From Kordia sp039026955 (GTDB taxonomy: Bacteria; Bacteroidota; Bacteroidia; Flavobacteriales; Flavobacteriaceae), in contig JBCCLH010000025.1 in the NCBI GenBank assembly GCA_039026955.1, forward strand, positions 1 through 64,000: a stretch of DNA of 64,000 nt, read 5' to 3'. The number at the start of each line of letters is the position of its first letter. Position 1 is the first letter of the stretch. Shown piece by piece: positions 45,401 through 53,154 of this stretch. The position numbers and the translations under genes were made by a program. The notes beneath the pieces were generated by a model that was not told where the DNA came from, did no database searches, and saw only the letters and a list, made by a program, of their open reading frames with translations.

Positions 45401-45547
45401 AATCTCAGAAACTTTTTCGTAAGCCGATTTGGTCAATCCTTTTTGTTCAAGCGCATTGACTTCTTTCCATAATTGGGTATATTTTTCTTGCGCATTCGCG
45501 AATTGACTAAAGAGTACAATCATAAATATAGTAAGTGCGTTTTTCAT
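39440..45547 (-). CDS. Alpha-2-macroglobulin family protein
   Basis: Exported thioester protein of 2035 residues, paralogue of the gene at 29260-35886. The signal peptide is about 1-20 (ending FANAQ). The MG2 region near 582 starts FTDRSIYRPSQIVHFKG. The thioester motif is CSEQ with Cys1491, inside YPYECSEQTFSRYYANTLASH, the same context as in its paralogue. At about 1166-1258, where the paralogue has a plug module, there is only a low-complexity Ala-, Ser-, Asp- and Gly-rich linker. The ATG at 45547 opens the signal peptide; the frame extends to 45601. It probably traps proteases at the envelope. Confidence 0.95.
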   Translation of the reverse strand: MKNALTIFMIVLFSQFANAQEKYTQLWKEVNALEQKGLTKSAYEKVSEIYTIAKKDQNNPQIIKAFLHKSNYQLALEEDAELAIVNALKAEIEIQSFPSKNILESILGQLYWQYYRANVFKFYDRSKTEKKVDDDFRTWDLDTLFAEISKYFDASLANVEQLQNINLTLFNEILQTQKGSKAFRPTVYNFLAHNALEFYKTSENSITKPTKIFKIDDAKYLSDAKQFSELTLTTDDPLSLQFKALEIYQNLIRFHLNDTSPKALIAVNIERLHFVQKNATFNKSKEQLIEVFQKEKTTHASHPYSAMYDAETAEIYRELGSQFKAEQPEKHKWEYKKAVELCNAVINKFPDSEAAKKCSVLKNNILEKDFTVTTEDMIPIGKYSRMSIRYKNVDKLYFTIYKITHSQLDDYYRLGPNKLTAFIKSLPMSEQWNATLPTEQDYHYHTTEIAIPPLQNGLYLIAASGKEEFSQNFSASEVIQATNIAITHKKMAKSYIFQATNRNDGKPIVNQKLNITYQLGYRGKQQRHTLTTDATGSATLLGEMNRSFQNIDIVVTRENDTAYFDNFNFYKRNYQDDDEPKKIVFLFTDRSIYRPSQIVHFKGILVRREGSKSTVVSNEKIQLTLRDANYQVVSENSFTTNEYGSIKGEFVIPNNGLTGNFSIHASRDNDGYGRVNFSVEEYKRPKFAAEFLPVTETVAVNDTVTVKGNAKAFAGSSISDAKVTYSVKRTPRFPRWVFWRRPYINTSPQQITSGNTTTDASGNFEIDFTAIPDASVNKELLPIFDYEVTADITDINGETHSVTTVIHVGYHSLEAKILISNKLDATKNDHKLEIITKNLNGEKVPTKGKITIHKLQAPDRVLRKRPFNVPDYKSISEVEFKKLFPHEAYSKEEQDFRSWKKGKNVFEESFDTEKATELNLGKIKRWESGKYIVEVTTTDANGFEIKDIAYTNVWNAKDKVTADNKLLDIYTDKEAYLPNEEVILTINSGTDILNVTVDIEKEKRIVKSDVISLKDGKQILRIPVTKEDEGGFRVHCTATIFNSFIQQAIPVVVKYPPAELSIETTTFRDKLKPAQEETWSFKIKGPKGEKVSAELLSSMYDASLDEFRKHRWTFNPIYQPTYYTYVSISDGNSFDITRFGDSFFERTKANYTPQAFDRLDWFGLQFYNTRRALFKRQVALESASMAQRKLAVPAPEAASVDRAGLVASNIAVADESNDFNYYRGDGNGSDDEKYRDGDAASAKYAEKFGQQAETIIPRKNLQETAFFFPQLQTDSEGNVSFTFTAPEALTKWKLQLLAHTKELNTAVKELTTVTQKELMVLPNAPRFFREGDKVVVSTKISNLSEKNLSGEASLQLVDPFTGNDINPALFPRLGTPTQAFSVDAKGNTQVSWTLYVPKGLQSVQYTITARAGEFSDGEQNALPVLSNRMLVTETMPMWIRSNETKTFTLDKLATSKSTTLTHHKLSLEMTSNPAWYAVQALPYLMEYPYECSEQTFSRYYANTLASHIANSNPRIQQVFNQWKSSDVLLSNLEKNQELKSLILQETPWVRDAQSEAEQKKRIALLFDLNRMKNEETRSLKKLQQMQNASGGFPWFSGGRESRFITQHIIAGFGHLHKLGVSSKENKDTKKMILNAITYLDQEFIQEYKDIRKYDKDADVSKDHLSNSQLHYLYMRSFFGEISLSEEAQQIREYYLGQIDEYWLNRSLYAKGLMALITHRMERSKTATGILRSLQENSITSDELGMYWKANTSSWYWYQAPIETQALMIEAFSEISNDITAVDNLKIWLLKHKQTNRWATTKATSDAVYALLLQGSDWLSVTDMVDVTVGNEQISPATLENVKVEAGTGYFKTSWNGNEVTPEMAKVTLTKKGNGIAWGGLYWQYFEDLDKITTAETSLKLSKKLFKRTYDNTGEVITEIDENTKLELGDLVRVRIELRNDRPMEFVHMKDMRAAGFEPVNVLSQYKWQDGLGYYESTKDASTNFFFDYLPKGIFVFEYDLRVNNKGDFSNGISTIQSMYAPEFSSHSEGVRVKVD

Positions 45548-45733
45548 TCGTGTAAAGTTTATTCGCCGTGTAAAACCTATTTTCTTGTTATAAAACTTCA
45601 AAAGCTGCTTTTACGTATGTAAAGTAAGAATTTTATATGCAATTTGGTTTACTTCTGCGTTATAAATCGCAAAGAACATTCCAATATGCACACTATTAAG
45701 AATATTTTATAAAACTATCGGCGATGAAAGTAG

Positions 45734-45741
45734 TATCTTTA
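45734..45741 (+). promoter_or_regulatory. Promoter -7 box for the TPR gene
   Basis: TATCTTTA is a one-base variant of TAnnTTTG. The transcript would begin near 45747, which favours the ATG at 45780 over the in-frame one at 45753. Confidence 0.35.
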
Positions 45742-45779
45742 CAGTTCTATATATGTCGCTATTGAAATTAGAAAAAGCA

Positions 45780-46733
45780 ATGAAATATTATTTTTTAGTC
45801 CTCTTATGTGTTCCGATGTTGTTAATGAGTCAAACAACTGTCGAAACTGTAGAAAAATTATTTGAGCAAAAACGATACAGTCAAGCCGAAACCTTATTAA
45901 AAGAAGCTGTTGCCAATTCACCCAACGATCGAAAGTTGATAGAATTGTTAGGCGATGCGTATGGCTTTCAAGAAAATTGGGACGGTGCTATTGAGAATTA
46001 CGAGTTGTTGGTAAAAATGGATGATTTTAACGCAAATTATCACTATAAATTCGGAGGTGCTACAGGAATGAAAGCGTTGCAAGTGAGTAAGTTGCGTGCT
46101 TTAGGATTGATTGGAGATGTAAAAAAATCCTTTAATCGTGCCGCAGAACTCGATCCGACACATATTGAAGTCCGTTGGGCAATGGTAGAATTGTACATGC
46201 AATTGCCAGGCATCATCGGCGGAAGCTACAAGAAATCCATGAAATATGCCAACGAATTGGAAAAGCTCTCTAAAGTAGATGGCTATTTGGCAAAAGGCTA
46301 TATTTACGAATATGATGATGAACCAGAAAAAGCAGAAGAATATTATAAAAAAGCCATTGAAATTGGCGGTTCTGTCACTTGTTATGACAAGTTGACGCAG
46401 TTGTATGTAAAGGAAAACAAACCGTTAAAAGCGATTGATAATCTTGAAAAAACGCACAAAAGACACCAGCGAAATGCCATGCACTACCAAATAGGAAAAG
46501 TGGCTGCCGACTACAATATTGAGTTGGAAAAAGGGGAGAAGTGTTTGTATACCTACATCAGCAATTATACTGCAAAAGACGGCGTTCCTGTATGTTGGGC
46601 GTACTATCGATTGTCGCAAATCTTCAAACACAGAGGCAATAAACAAAAAGCCTTAGAATGGATTAATAAAGCCATTGCAGAAGAAAAATTAGATCCTTTT
46701 ACGGAGCATAAGGAGGAAGTGTTGGCGATGTAA
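45780..46733 (+). CDS. Exported tetratricopeptide repeat protein
   Basis: A 317-residue protein with a signal peptide (about 1-18, ending LLMSQ) and tetratricopeptide repeats, for example FEQKRYSQAETLLKEAVANSPNDRKLIELLGDAY, NWDGAIENYELLVKMDD, EPEKAEEYYKKAIEIGG and GNKQKALEWINKAIAEE. It is probably a periplasmic scaffold or binding protein. The ATG at 45780 gives the signal peptide; an earlier ATG at 45753 adds MSLLKLEKA. It is followed by the double-glycine peptide gene on the same strand, 100 bp away. Confidence 0.85.
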   Translation: MKYYFLVLLCVPMLLMSQTTVETVEKLFEQKRYSQAETLLKEAVANSPNDRKLIELLGDAYGFQENWDGAIENYELLVKMDDFNANYHYKFGGATGMKALQVSKLRALGLIGDVKKSFNRAAELDPTHIEVRWAMVELYMQLPGIIGGSYKKSMKYANELEKLSKVDGYLAKGYIYEYDDEPEKAEEYYKKAIEIGGSVTCYDKLTQLYVKENKPLKAIDNLEKTHKRHQRNAMHYQIGKVAADYNIELEKGEKCLYTYISNYTAKDGVPVCWAYYRLSQIFKHRGNKQKALEWINKAIAEEKLDPFTEHKEEVLAM

Positions 46734-46833
46734 AATACTTGTTTGACAATAGATATAATGTCATTAATAGTTCTTTTCTTTTAAAATTTTCAGATGTACT
46801 TTTATATCATTATTAATTTTAAAATTTAGTATT

Positions 46834-46923
46834 ATGAATCATTTAGAGCATCTAGAAATCACACAAGAGGAAGCAGATAGTATAAATGGAGGTGTCATTA
46901 TTGTTGATATTTCTATAGTGTAG
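46834..46923 (+). CDS. 29-residue peptide with double-glycine leader
   Basis: A short gene of 30 codons. The product begins MNHLEHLEITQEEADSINGG and ends VIIVDISIV. The leader has the acidic amphipathic pattern and the I/L-x-GG end of leader peptides cut by C39-peptidase ABC transporters, as in class II bacteriocins and some RiPPs. Cleavage would leave only nine hydrophobic residues. A terminator hairpin follows six bases after the stop. The gap before the ATG is AT-rich. No C39 transporter or modifying enzyme is in the window, so its role is unknown; it could be a decayed or signalling peptide. Confidence 0.6.
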   Translation: MNHLEHLEITQEEADSINGGVIIVDISIV

Positions 46924-46928
46924 TATTT

Positions 46929-46954
46929 AAAAAGTGAACTTTGGTTCACTTTTT
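46929..46954. terminator. Bidirectional terminator behind the peptide gene
   Basis: AAAAAGTGAAC and GTTCACTTTTT form an 11-bp stem with a four-base loop. T runs on both strands let it end both the peptide gene and the convergent DUF3137 gene (stop at 46968). Confidence 0.85.
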
Positions 46955-46967
46955 CATTTTTAAGATT

Positions 46968-47906
46968 TTATCGCTTCGTCCAAATTCGCAAATTCAAATC
47001 CAATTCATTGATGATGTCTAAAATGCTGCGGACTTCTTCTAAGAAGTATGCTACTTGCGTAAAGCTGACTTCATCATTGAAACTCGATTCAAACATATTT
47101 TGGGATTGTTTGATGGCAATGTATACATTGTTTCCGCGAAATGATAAGTAGAGGTTGGCACCAAAGCGATCTTCTACATCAACAATACGTTGCATCATTT
47201 TGGGCGTTAAAATGTATCGTGCTTCAATTTGATCGTCGCTGTAGACATTGAAACGATCTTCAAATTCAGGATCTTCTAGTTTGACACGCTTGAATCGCGA
47301 AAACCATTTTCCGCCTGACGAATACACATAGGTTTCGTTTTCAATTTCTTTGTTGAAATCGGCAATTAAAAACAATCCTCTAAAAATGGTACTGTACCAA
47401 GTTGTTTTGTTGCCGTCTTTGCCTTTGATTTCGTGTTTTTCTTCGGCGTGAATTTCTGAAAAAGTGAAAGTGGTTGCGTCTATTTTTCCGCTGAATAAAT
47501 CTTCCCCGTTAAACCGATCAGGTCTCCTGAAGAGATTACTCGAGTTAAATATTCCTTTAGAAATGTGACGATCGTCCTCATATAACATTCCCGGGAATTC
47601 CGCTTCTACAATAGGTTTGATGACTTCGTCTTTATATTTTTCAACCCATTTTCCCTTCAAGCTAGATGTCATTATTACGGGAATTAAAAACAGAAGTGCA
47701 GGTGCAATGAACATTATGAGTAAAGCTGGACCTTCTATCCTAATGACTTTCAATAAAAACAAGATCAATAAAACGACCATAATGCCCAAATAGACATACA
47801 ATGTATTTTTCCAGAACTTTTTGGAACGTGCAAAAACATCTTGTTTGGCATTTCTGAAAATGTCTAGAATGTCTTGGTATTTACGTTTTACTTCTGCTGA
47901 AATCAT
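46968..47906 (-). CDS. DUF3137 family membrane protein
   Basis: A 312-residue protein with two hydrophobic segments at about 33-55 and 62-82, then a long soluble part (SGKIDATTFTFSEIHAEEKHEIKG, STIFRGLFLIADFNKE, YVYSSGGKWFSRFKRVKLEDPEFEDRFNVY) typical of DUF3137. The family is of unknown function but is regularly encoded beside LemA, as here: its ATG overlaps the lemA-like stop by one base. An envelope role is likely. Confidence 0.9.
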   Translation of the reverse strand: MISAEVKRKYQDILDIFRNAKQDVFARSKKFWKNTLYVYLGIMVVLLILFLLKVIRIEGPALLIMFIAPALLFLIPVIMTSSLKGKWVEKYKDEVIKPIVEAEFPGMLYEDDRHISKGIFNSSNLFRRPDRFNGEDLFSGKIDATTFTFSEIHAEEKHEIKGKDGNKTTWYSTIFRGLFLIADFNKEIENETYVYSSGGKWFSRFKRVKLEDPEFEDRFNVYSDDQIEARYILTPKMMQRIVDVEDRFGANLYLSFRGNNVYIAIKQSQNMFESSFNDEVSFTQVAYFLEEVRSILDIINELDLNLRIWTKR

Positions 47907-48472
47907 TAATCTTTAAATAAATTCTTTACGCTTGGATTTTCTCTTTCAGAGGGTGCAATATCAAAGAATTCTTCTCTCTTAAAATTAAAAAAGCCCGCAA
48001 TAATGTTTGAAGGGAATTTGTCCAATCCGTTGTGATAATCCAATACAGCCGCATTATACGCGCGTCTGGAAGCAGAGATTTGGCTTTCAATTTCGTTTAA
48101 GTTATATTGAAGATTCAAAAAGTTTTCGTTGGCTTTTAAATCTGGATAATTTTCCACATTGATGTTCAACTGACGTAATCCTTGTGAAAGTTCATTTTCC
48201 AGAGCATTTTTTTGAGATTTATCCAAAGGTTGTGAAATTAACTTAGATCGCAATGCGGAGATATTTTCGAGTAGATCTTTCTCATGATTCGCATATTGCT
48301 TTACAGTTTCGACTAAATTTGGAATGAGATCGTAGCGTTTTTTAAGCATGACATCTACCGAACTTTCTGCGTTTTGTACCTGATTTCTTCTTCCAATAAG
48401 ACTGTTGTACGTGGCAGCTACCGCAATTAAAATAATGACTCCAATGACAATCAGTGCAATCGATAAATTCAT
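47906..48472 (-). CDS. LemA family protein
   Basis: A 188-residue membrane-anchored coiled-coil protein. A single N-terminal membrane helix (about 5-22) is followed by the family signature NSLIGRRNQVQNAESSVDVMLKKRYDLIPNLVETVKQY and the ANENFLNLQYNLNEIESQISASRRAYN block. LemA proteins have a three-helix bundle facing the periplasm or cytoplasm; the exact function is not fixed. It overlaps the DUF3137 gene by one base, so the two are co-translated. Confidence 0.95.
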   Translation of the reverse strand: MNLSIALIVIGVIILIAVAATYNSLIGRRNQVQNAESSVDVMLKKRYDLIPNLVETVKQYANHEKDLLENISALRSKLISQPLDKSQKNALENELSQGLRQLNINVENYPDLKANENFLNLQYNLNEIESQISASRRAYNAAVLDYHNGLDKFPSNIIAGFFNFKREEFFDIAPSERENPSVKNLFKD

Positions 48473-48649
48473 AGTGTGTTTGTTTAAGGTTTATGTGTTG
48501 TGTATGTGATACGTGTATATTTTTGATAGAATGTTTCAAGTTAGGTGAAAAATATTGAGAAAACCAAGTATAATTGTGTAGATGCCACGTTATAAATCAT
48601 AGTTGCTATATAAATCGCTTATAAACGGAATTTTTTTGACTTTGTCTTA

Positions 48650-49030
48650 CTACTTAACTTTTACGAACTCAATCATTTCATTCATGTCAGTAGCTGTACT
48701 CACAGCATGGACTTCAAATCTATTCCCTTTTATTTTTTCGATATTGCAATAGATTTTTTTTCCTAAATAAATACTAGAGTCATCTGGGAGGTTTTCAATA
48801 TTTGTAAATGTTAAAATGTATTTACAATCTGATACCCATTCTATTGTAGAAGTAAATACTACGCCATCCTTAATGTTTGTTTCAATTTGTATAGAATCAT
48901 TTCGGGTGATTTTTACGGTGATTGATTTATTGGCATACCTAAATTCTCCTGTTTTAAAATTGGAGCAGTTTGCTTCTTTAGCACAGTTCGAAAATATGAG
49001 TAATAACAGTAGCAATGAAATTCGGTTCAT
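48650..49030 (-). CDS. Small lipoprotein
   Basis: A 126-residue lipoprotein: the signal peptide ends in the lipobox FSNC with Cys16. The mature part has FKTGEFRYANKSITVKITRNDSIQIET and FTSTIEWVSDCKYILTFTN, a pattern I associate with small flavobacterial lipoproteins that are sometimes mis-named in databases. The two inner Cys (22 and around 68) could pair. The function is unknown. Confidence 0.8.
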   Translation of the reverse strand: MNRISLLLLLLIFSNCAKEANCSNFKTGEFRYANKSITVKITRNDSIQIETNIKDGVVFTSTIEWVSDCKYILTFTNIENLPDDSSIYLGKKIYCNIEKIKGNRFEVHAVSTATDMNEMIEFVKVK

Positions 49031-49093
49031 TATATTGTAGCGTTCAATTTAATTTTTACTTTTTCCTGACATACTAATTTTTCAATCTGTATT

Positions 49094-49549
49094 TCAGTCC
49101 ATATACGGAATTTCTTTAAGCAATCGTTTTTTATATCCTTTCGAATTTGCCAACAGCAGCAACGAAGCAATACATCCCAAAACTCCCAGTAGGAAAAATA
49201 CCTTGACTAATTCTCCACCATACGCACTAAACAAAAGTAATGGTCCACCAGCGATCAAACCAATAATAAGCATTGGTGTTGAAATTACCAGTATGACAAT
49301 TGCAATCGTAATATTTTGATTGACACTTTTGAGTTTCTTTTTATTTCTTGTAATCAATGCCGTCACACGTTCAGAAACAGTGCCGTCCCAATAGCATTTT
49401 GTACAATGTGCTCCGTTTTCAAATCTGTGATAACATCGGTTGTCTCCGTACAAATAATACGAACAATTTGGACAGAAATATTTCCTTTCGGAAGTATCCG
49501 TATAATATTCACTTTTGCATTCTTTACAGGTAGAAATTTCTTTGTTCAT
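49094..49549 (-). CDS. Zinc-ribbon membrane protein
   Basis: A 151-residue protein. The N-terminal 55 residues carry CxxC pairs at 8/11 (CKEC), 26/29 (CPNC) and 49/52 (CTKC) plus Cys39, which suggests two zinc-ribbon knuckles. Two membrane helices follow at about 80-105 and 112-135, with a basic tail (GYKKRLLKEIPYMD). I do not recognise a named family. It starts 7 bp after the cyclase gene's stop, so the two are probably co-transcribed. Confidence 0.8.
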   Translation of the reverse strand: MNKEISTCKECKSEYYTDTSERKYFCPNCSYYLYGDNRCYHRFENGAHCTKCYWDGTVSERVTALITRNKKKLKSVNQNITIAIVILVISTPMLIIGLIAGGPLLLFSAYGGELVKVFFLLGVLGCIASLLLLANSKGYKKRLLKEIPYMD

Positions 49550-49556
49550 GATTGTG

Positions 49557-50321
49557 TTATTCTTCTAACATTGCTACGACACGCGCAGGAGCCGCAGAAG
49601 CACCCACAATTTTTAGTGGAAATACCGATACTTTAAATCCTGAGTATGGCAAAGCATCTAAGTTTATAAGTTGTTCTATATGACAATATTCCTTACGTTG
49701 CCCAACCAAGTGTGCTTCCCAGAAAAATTCCGAGTTTCCTGTTTCTTTGGCTTTTTTCATCATGTATGGCAAAGGCAAATCCCAGCCCCAAGCGTCAATA
49801 CCCATGACTTTAATTCCTTGATCAATCAACCATTCGGTAGCTTTGGCGCTCATACCAGTTCCTATTTTGTGGAAATCTTTTGTACCTTTAAATTTGTCTC
49901 TTCCCGTTTTGATCAATACAATCATATTCGGTTGTATCGTGAGATTATTCTCGGAAAGAAACGTCGTGATATCAGCTACTGTAATTGCATCAAAATCTGC
50001 TTTGTGTTTCATGTCAATTACAATTCCGTCACCATAACACCAATCGAGTGGAACTTCATCAATGGTTTTAGCTTTTTCACCGTTTACCGTAGGCGAGTAG
50101 TGCCAAGGCGCATCAATATGTGTGGTGGAATGTACGCCCATTTTTTTGATGGTATCATCTGCCCAACCTTCAAATCCTTTCGGAAATAATTTAAAAGGCA
50201 ATCCCAAAATACGCAGTAACCATTTGGCTTTGCGATGTGGCTTGTGCTTGATTTTTACTTTCATGAACCAAGGATCGTTCGCATTGTATTGAATTGGTTT
50301 GGAAAGATCAATAATTTTCAT
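49557..50321 (-). CDS. Cyclase family protein (kynurenine formamidase-like)
   Basis: Metal-dependent hydrolase of 254 residues in the cyclase/KynB superfamily. The metal motif is HSTTHIDAPWH (family pattern HxGTHxDxPxH, with Ser-Thr in place of Gly). It starts IIDLSKPIQYNANDPW, as such proteins do. Members act on N-formylkynurenine or other amides and esters. Other genes of tryptophan breakdown are not near, so the substrate is open. No signal peptide. Confidence 0.9.
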   Translation of the reverse strand: MKIIDLSKPIQYNANDPWFMKVKIKHKPHRKAKWLLRILGLPFKLFPKGFEGWADDTIKKMGVHSTTHIDAPWHYSPTVNGEKAKTIDEVPLDWCYGDGIVIDMKHKADFDAITVADITTFLSENNLTIQPNMIVLIKTGRDKFKGTKDFHKIGTGMSAKATEWLIDQGIKVMGIDAWGWDLPLPYMMKKAKETGNSEFFWEAHLVGQRKEYCHIEQLINLDALPYSGFKVSVFPLKIVGASAAPARVVAMLEE

Positions 50322-50535
50322 GATGTTCGTGTGGTTAGTCAGTTTTTATGTTGATGCGATTGTTTTCTTCGTCAATCTTAATAATGAAAATTGAATTTGC
50401 ACGTGCAATGTTACTTTCGGTATCAGAAATGAGACAATTCTCAAAGAGATTATTCAAGTTTTGAGCGTTTCCAGATAGCAATTTCAAACAATAAAAAGAC
50501 GCGCAATTGCTTTATAAAAGAAAATTTATGGTTGA

Positions 50536-51123
50536 CTATCTGTACGGCGGACCCGAAACCCAACCGACAATGGATTGACGTGTTCCTTTGGTAATTTCTG
50601 TCACGCGATGCATGATAAATGAAGGAAACACAACAATAGTTCCCTTTTCTCTCGGCGCTTTGACCACTTTTTGATTGATCATAAATTCCAAATCTCCGCC
50701 TTCATACGCATCAGGTTCCGATAATTGAATGGTCATGCTTAGTTTTCGCGCGGAAATTTCTCCAGCACCGAAATCGAGATGCCAATCAAAAAAATCACCT
50801 GTACTGTATCTGGTCAATTGTAATTCTTGGTGAAAACCTAACAAGTCAAACCAATACCGTTCTTGATTGCTTGCCATTGCGATGCTTGCGAGTTTGCTGT
50901 AAATCCAATCGTTCTCAGGTGTATTGTCAATAAACATGACAGAACTTTTTCGCAATTCATCATCATATTTTTGATCGCCTGCTAGTGTAGCTTTGATGGT
51001 TTTGTCATCATCCCAAAAATTTAAGATGCGATCAATTTCATGTGGGAGAAATAAACCTTGATAATAGACAAATTCAGCGAAGTTATGTTTGAGCGGAAGT
51101 CCGAACGAATAATTTATAGACAT
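50536..51123 (-). CDS. 2-oxoglutarate/Fe(II)-dependent oxygenase (PKHD-type)
   Basis: A 195-residue cupin-fold dioxygenase. The iron ligands are His115 and Asp117 (DWHLDFGAG) and His172 (FIMHRVTEI), and the 2-oxoglutarate-binding Arg182 lies in GTRQSIVGWVSGPP. This is the pattern of PiuC/PKHD hydroxylases, linked in some bacteria to iron uptake, but no TonB receptor is adjacent here. The substrate is unknown. No signal peptide. Confidence 0.9.
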   Translation of the reverse strand: MSINYSFGLPLKHNFAEFVYYQGLFLPHEIDRILNFWDDDKTIKATLAGDQKYDDELRKSSVMFIDNTPENDWIYSKLASIAMASNQERYWFDLLGFHQELQLTRYSTGDFFDWHLDFGAGEISARKLSMTIQLSEPDAYEGGDLEFMINQKVVKAPREKGTIVVFPSFIMHRVTEITKGTRQSIVGWVSGPPYR

Positions 51124-51202
51124 AAACGAGTTGATTTTTATATGAAAACAAGATAGTAAAATTATTAAGAATCCACTCTAATTTAACACGTAAAGCTTTT
51201 TA

Positions 51203-51781
51203 TCAACTTCCAGGAAGTTTCTCGCCTTTGGCAGACAATTGCGCAATTTTTTGAATGCGATTTGCTCTGGTTTTGGCTGTTTTCGCCAGTTTTATCCATC
51301 GTAGAACGAATCGTTTGCTGGAATCATTGATTGCTTGGAAAAAATCAGCAGCGCCTTCTAAGTTAGACAATGCTTTGGCTAAATCGTTTGGTACAATCAA
51401 GTTGTCTACATCATCCATAAAATTCCAGAGTCCGCTTGATTTTCCGGCTTCTATGGAAGCAAAACCCGCTTCATGCATTTTGCCTTCTTCGATCAATTTT
51501 GCGGCTCGTTCTTTATACGATTTAGCCCAATGTTGTACTTTTCGTTTCGAGATGAGTTGCATGGTCCTGGTATCGTCTAGTTTTCGGCGAATGCCATCAA
51601 TCCAACCAAAACAAATCAGTTCGTCCAACACATCCCAACGTGATACATATTTGCGCGCTTCACTTTTTTTATAAGTAATTAGCCAAACACTTTCCTCTTG
51701 CATATGATGCTCCAAAAGCCACGAACGCAAGGCTTCGGCAGAGGTAATTTCTATTTTGTCAAAGTTTTCGGTTTTGATCAT
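51203..51781 (-). CDS. YdeI/OmpD-associated family protein
   Basis: A 192-residue soluble protein. It has the family's sequence markers: LRSWLLEHHMQEESVWLITYKK near the N-terminus, WDVLDELICFGWIDGIRRKLDD in the middle and FQAINDSSKRFVLRWIKLAKTAKTRANRI at the end. YdeI-like proteins have a DUF1801-like fold and an uncertain role, in some cases peptide resistance. It has no membrane segment. Confidence 0.9.
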   Translation of the reverse strand: MIKTENFDKIEITSAEALRSWLLEHHMQEESVWLITYKKSEARKYVSRWDVLDELICFGWIDGIRRKLDDTRTMQLISKRKVQHWAKSYKERAAKLIEEGKMHEAGFASIEAGKSSGLWNFMDDVDNLIVPNDLAKALSNLEGAADFFQAINDSSKRFVLRWIKLAKTAKTRANRIQKIAQLSAKGEKLPGS

Positions 51782-51874
51782 TGTTTTACTTGATTAATTA
51801 TACAGACTTTATTTAACGTGAGTTCGATATAACTATTTTAATAAAAAACTGATAGTTAGTATTTTACAAAATAT

Positions 51875-51975
51875 GTCAAATCGAGCGCAGTCGAGATTCA
51901 ATCGAAACTTAAACTTTTTATAGTGTTCTCATGAGCTACGCTCGGTATCTACGATAATGTTCGAACTGACAAGTA
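51875..51975. repeat. Intergenic repeat unit with the GAGCTACGCTCGG core
   Basis: CAAATCGAGCGCAGTCGAGA (from 51877) is followed by CATGAGCTACGCTCGGTATC and ACGATAATGTTCGAACTGAC. The inner block matches the one within the repeat at 1638-1740, which shows that it is part of the same repeat system. The gene-free stretch is 51782-52036. Confidence 0.55.
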
Positions 51976-52036
51976 TTTACTTTTCAGACTATTACAAGTT
52001 ATTTAGTGATTTCTTACGTCGAATTCATGTTATTTA

Positions 52037-53047
52037 TTAAAACCCCAACTCTTGAAACAACGTTTCTGACTGCTTCAAATACCGTGATTTATTTGTTTCC
52101 ATAAACCACGCTTTGGCAACTAACTCATTGTTGTGTAAACGTCCATCTTTCCATTCGCCAATGCCATCAATGTGGAGTCGCTGCCAGTTTTCGTTGATAA
52201 AACTGATGGCTTTGATGTTTTTGTTGTAACAGAAAGAGAAAAAGTTTACAAACCAATCTTGCCAAGCAGTTGGACTTTCTGGATTGATTCCTTTAATAGG
52301 ATTCGCTTCCGCAATCATGACGGGTTTTTTATGCACTTTGGCAAATTCCATGACAGCATCGCAATATTCACCAAAAGTAGTATGGTATGCGTGTCCAAAT
52401 ACGGAAATTGCAACCCAATCCACATAATCATCGCCAGGATACCAATCGGAGACTTTGTACTCTTTGTACGGTTTGGAAGCGTAGGAATGCCAAACGTAAG
52501 CTATATTGTCAACACCATCATTTCGTAGAAAATCTACAATATGTCGATAGGCTTTTATATAGATGTCAGGTTCTAGCTCGTTATGCATGCCATCAAATTC
52601 ATAGCCAATTCTCAAATACACAGGTCTGCGAAGCGATTTTACCCAATTGCTATATTGTTGAATCACCGCATCATAGGTTCCTTCACTTGCCTTTTGATCG
52701 ATACTATTTTTCCCAACCATCCACATCGCACTTTGTAAAACTGTATTTGGAAATTGATCAACCAACATTTGGTGATATTGAGAACTGTTCGTTTCGTTGG
52801 TATGCTTAGAAGTGACACCGACAAATTCAGTCACTCCCCAATACGCCGCCCAACCGCTGGGAATGTGTTCCTCAGAAAAATGATCGAGATATTCGGTAAT
52901 GCCTTCTACCGTTTGTCCCATAATGAGCAACGTTTTTCCATCAGAAGGGACAAATTTGGTTTGCTCATATTTGTATATAAAATTTGGATCAACCGAAGTG
53001 TCAATTTGCGCTACCATGTTTTGAATAGGCTGTTCATTTACCATCAT
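52037..53047 (-). CDS. Glycoside hydrolase family 26-like protein
   Basis: A 336-residue TIM-barrel glycosidase resembling GH26 (beta-mannanase and relatives). The acid/base Glu150 lies in YLRIGYEFDGMHN and the nucleophile Glu247 in PVMIAEANP. Conserved aromatic segments (WHSYASKPY, DWVAISVFGH) line the cleft. No signal peptide is visible at either start codon (ATG at 53047 or 53044), so it seems cytoplasmic unless the true start was missed. The exported glycosidase 108 bp upstream on the same strand suggests a joint role in saccharide use, but no SusC/SusD pair is present. Confidence 0.8.
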   Translation of the reverse strand: MMVNEQPIQNMVAQIDTSVDPNFIYKYEQTKFVPSDGKTLLIMGQTVEGITEYLDHFSEEHIPSGWAAYWGVTEFVGVTSKHTNETNSSQYHQMLVDQFPNTVLQSAMWMVGKNSIDQKASEGTYDAVIQQYSNWVKSLRRPVYLRIGYEFDGMHNELEPDIYIKAYRHIVDFLRNDGVDNIAYVWHSYASKPYKEYKVSDWYPGDDYVDWVAISVFGHAYHTTFGEYCDAVMEFAKVHKKPVMIAEANPIKGINPESPTAWQDWFVNFFSFCYNKNIKAISFINENWQRLHIDGIGEWKDGRLHNNELVAKAWFMETNKSRYLKQSETLFQELGF

Positions 53048-53154
53048 TCGTTTATATTTTGATTGGTCTGATTATACTTTAAAAATAGTATAGCGGTATG
53101 ATATACAATTTCTCTTTTCATTAGAAAGTTTTTTGCGGACGTTTAACAGGTTCT

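Noticed and set aside
46741..46760. TTTGACA and TATAAT words before the peptide gene, resembling an E. coli-type promoter
   Set aside because: They are only about 5 bp apart, and this group uses TAnnTTTG promoters.
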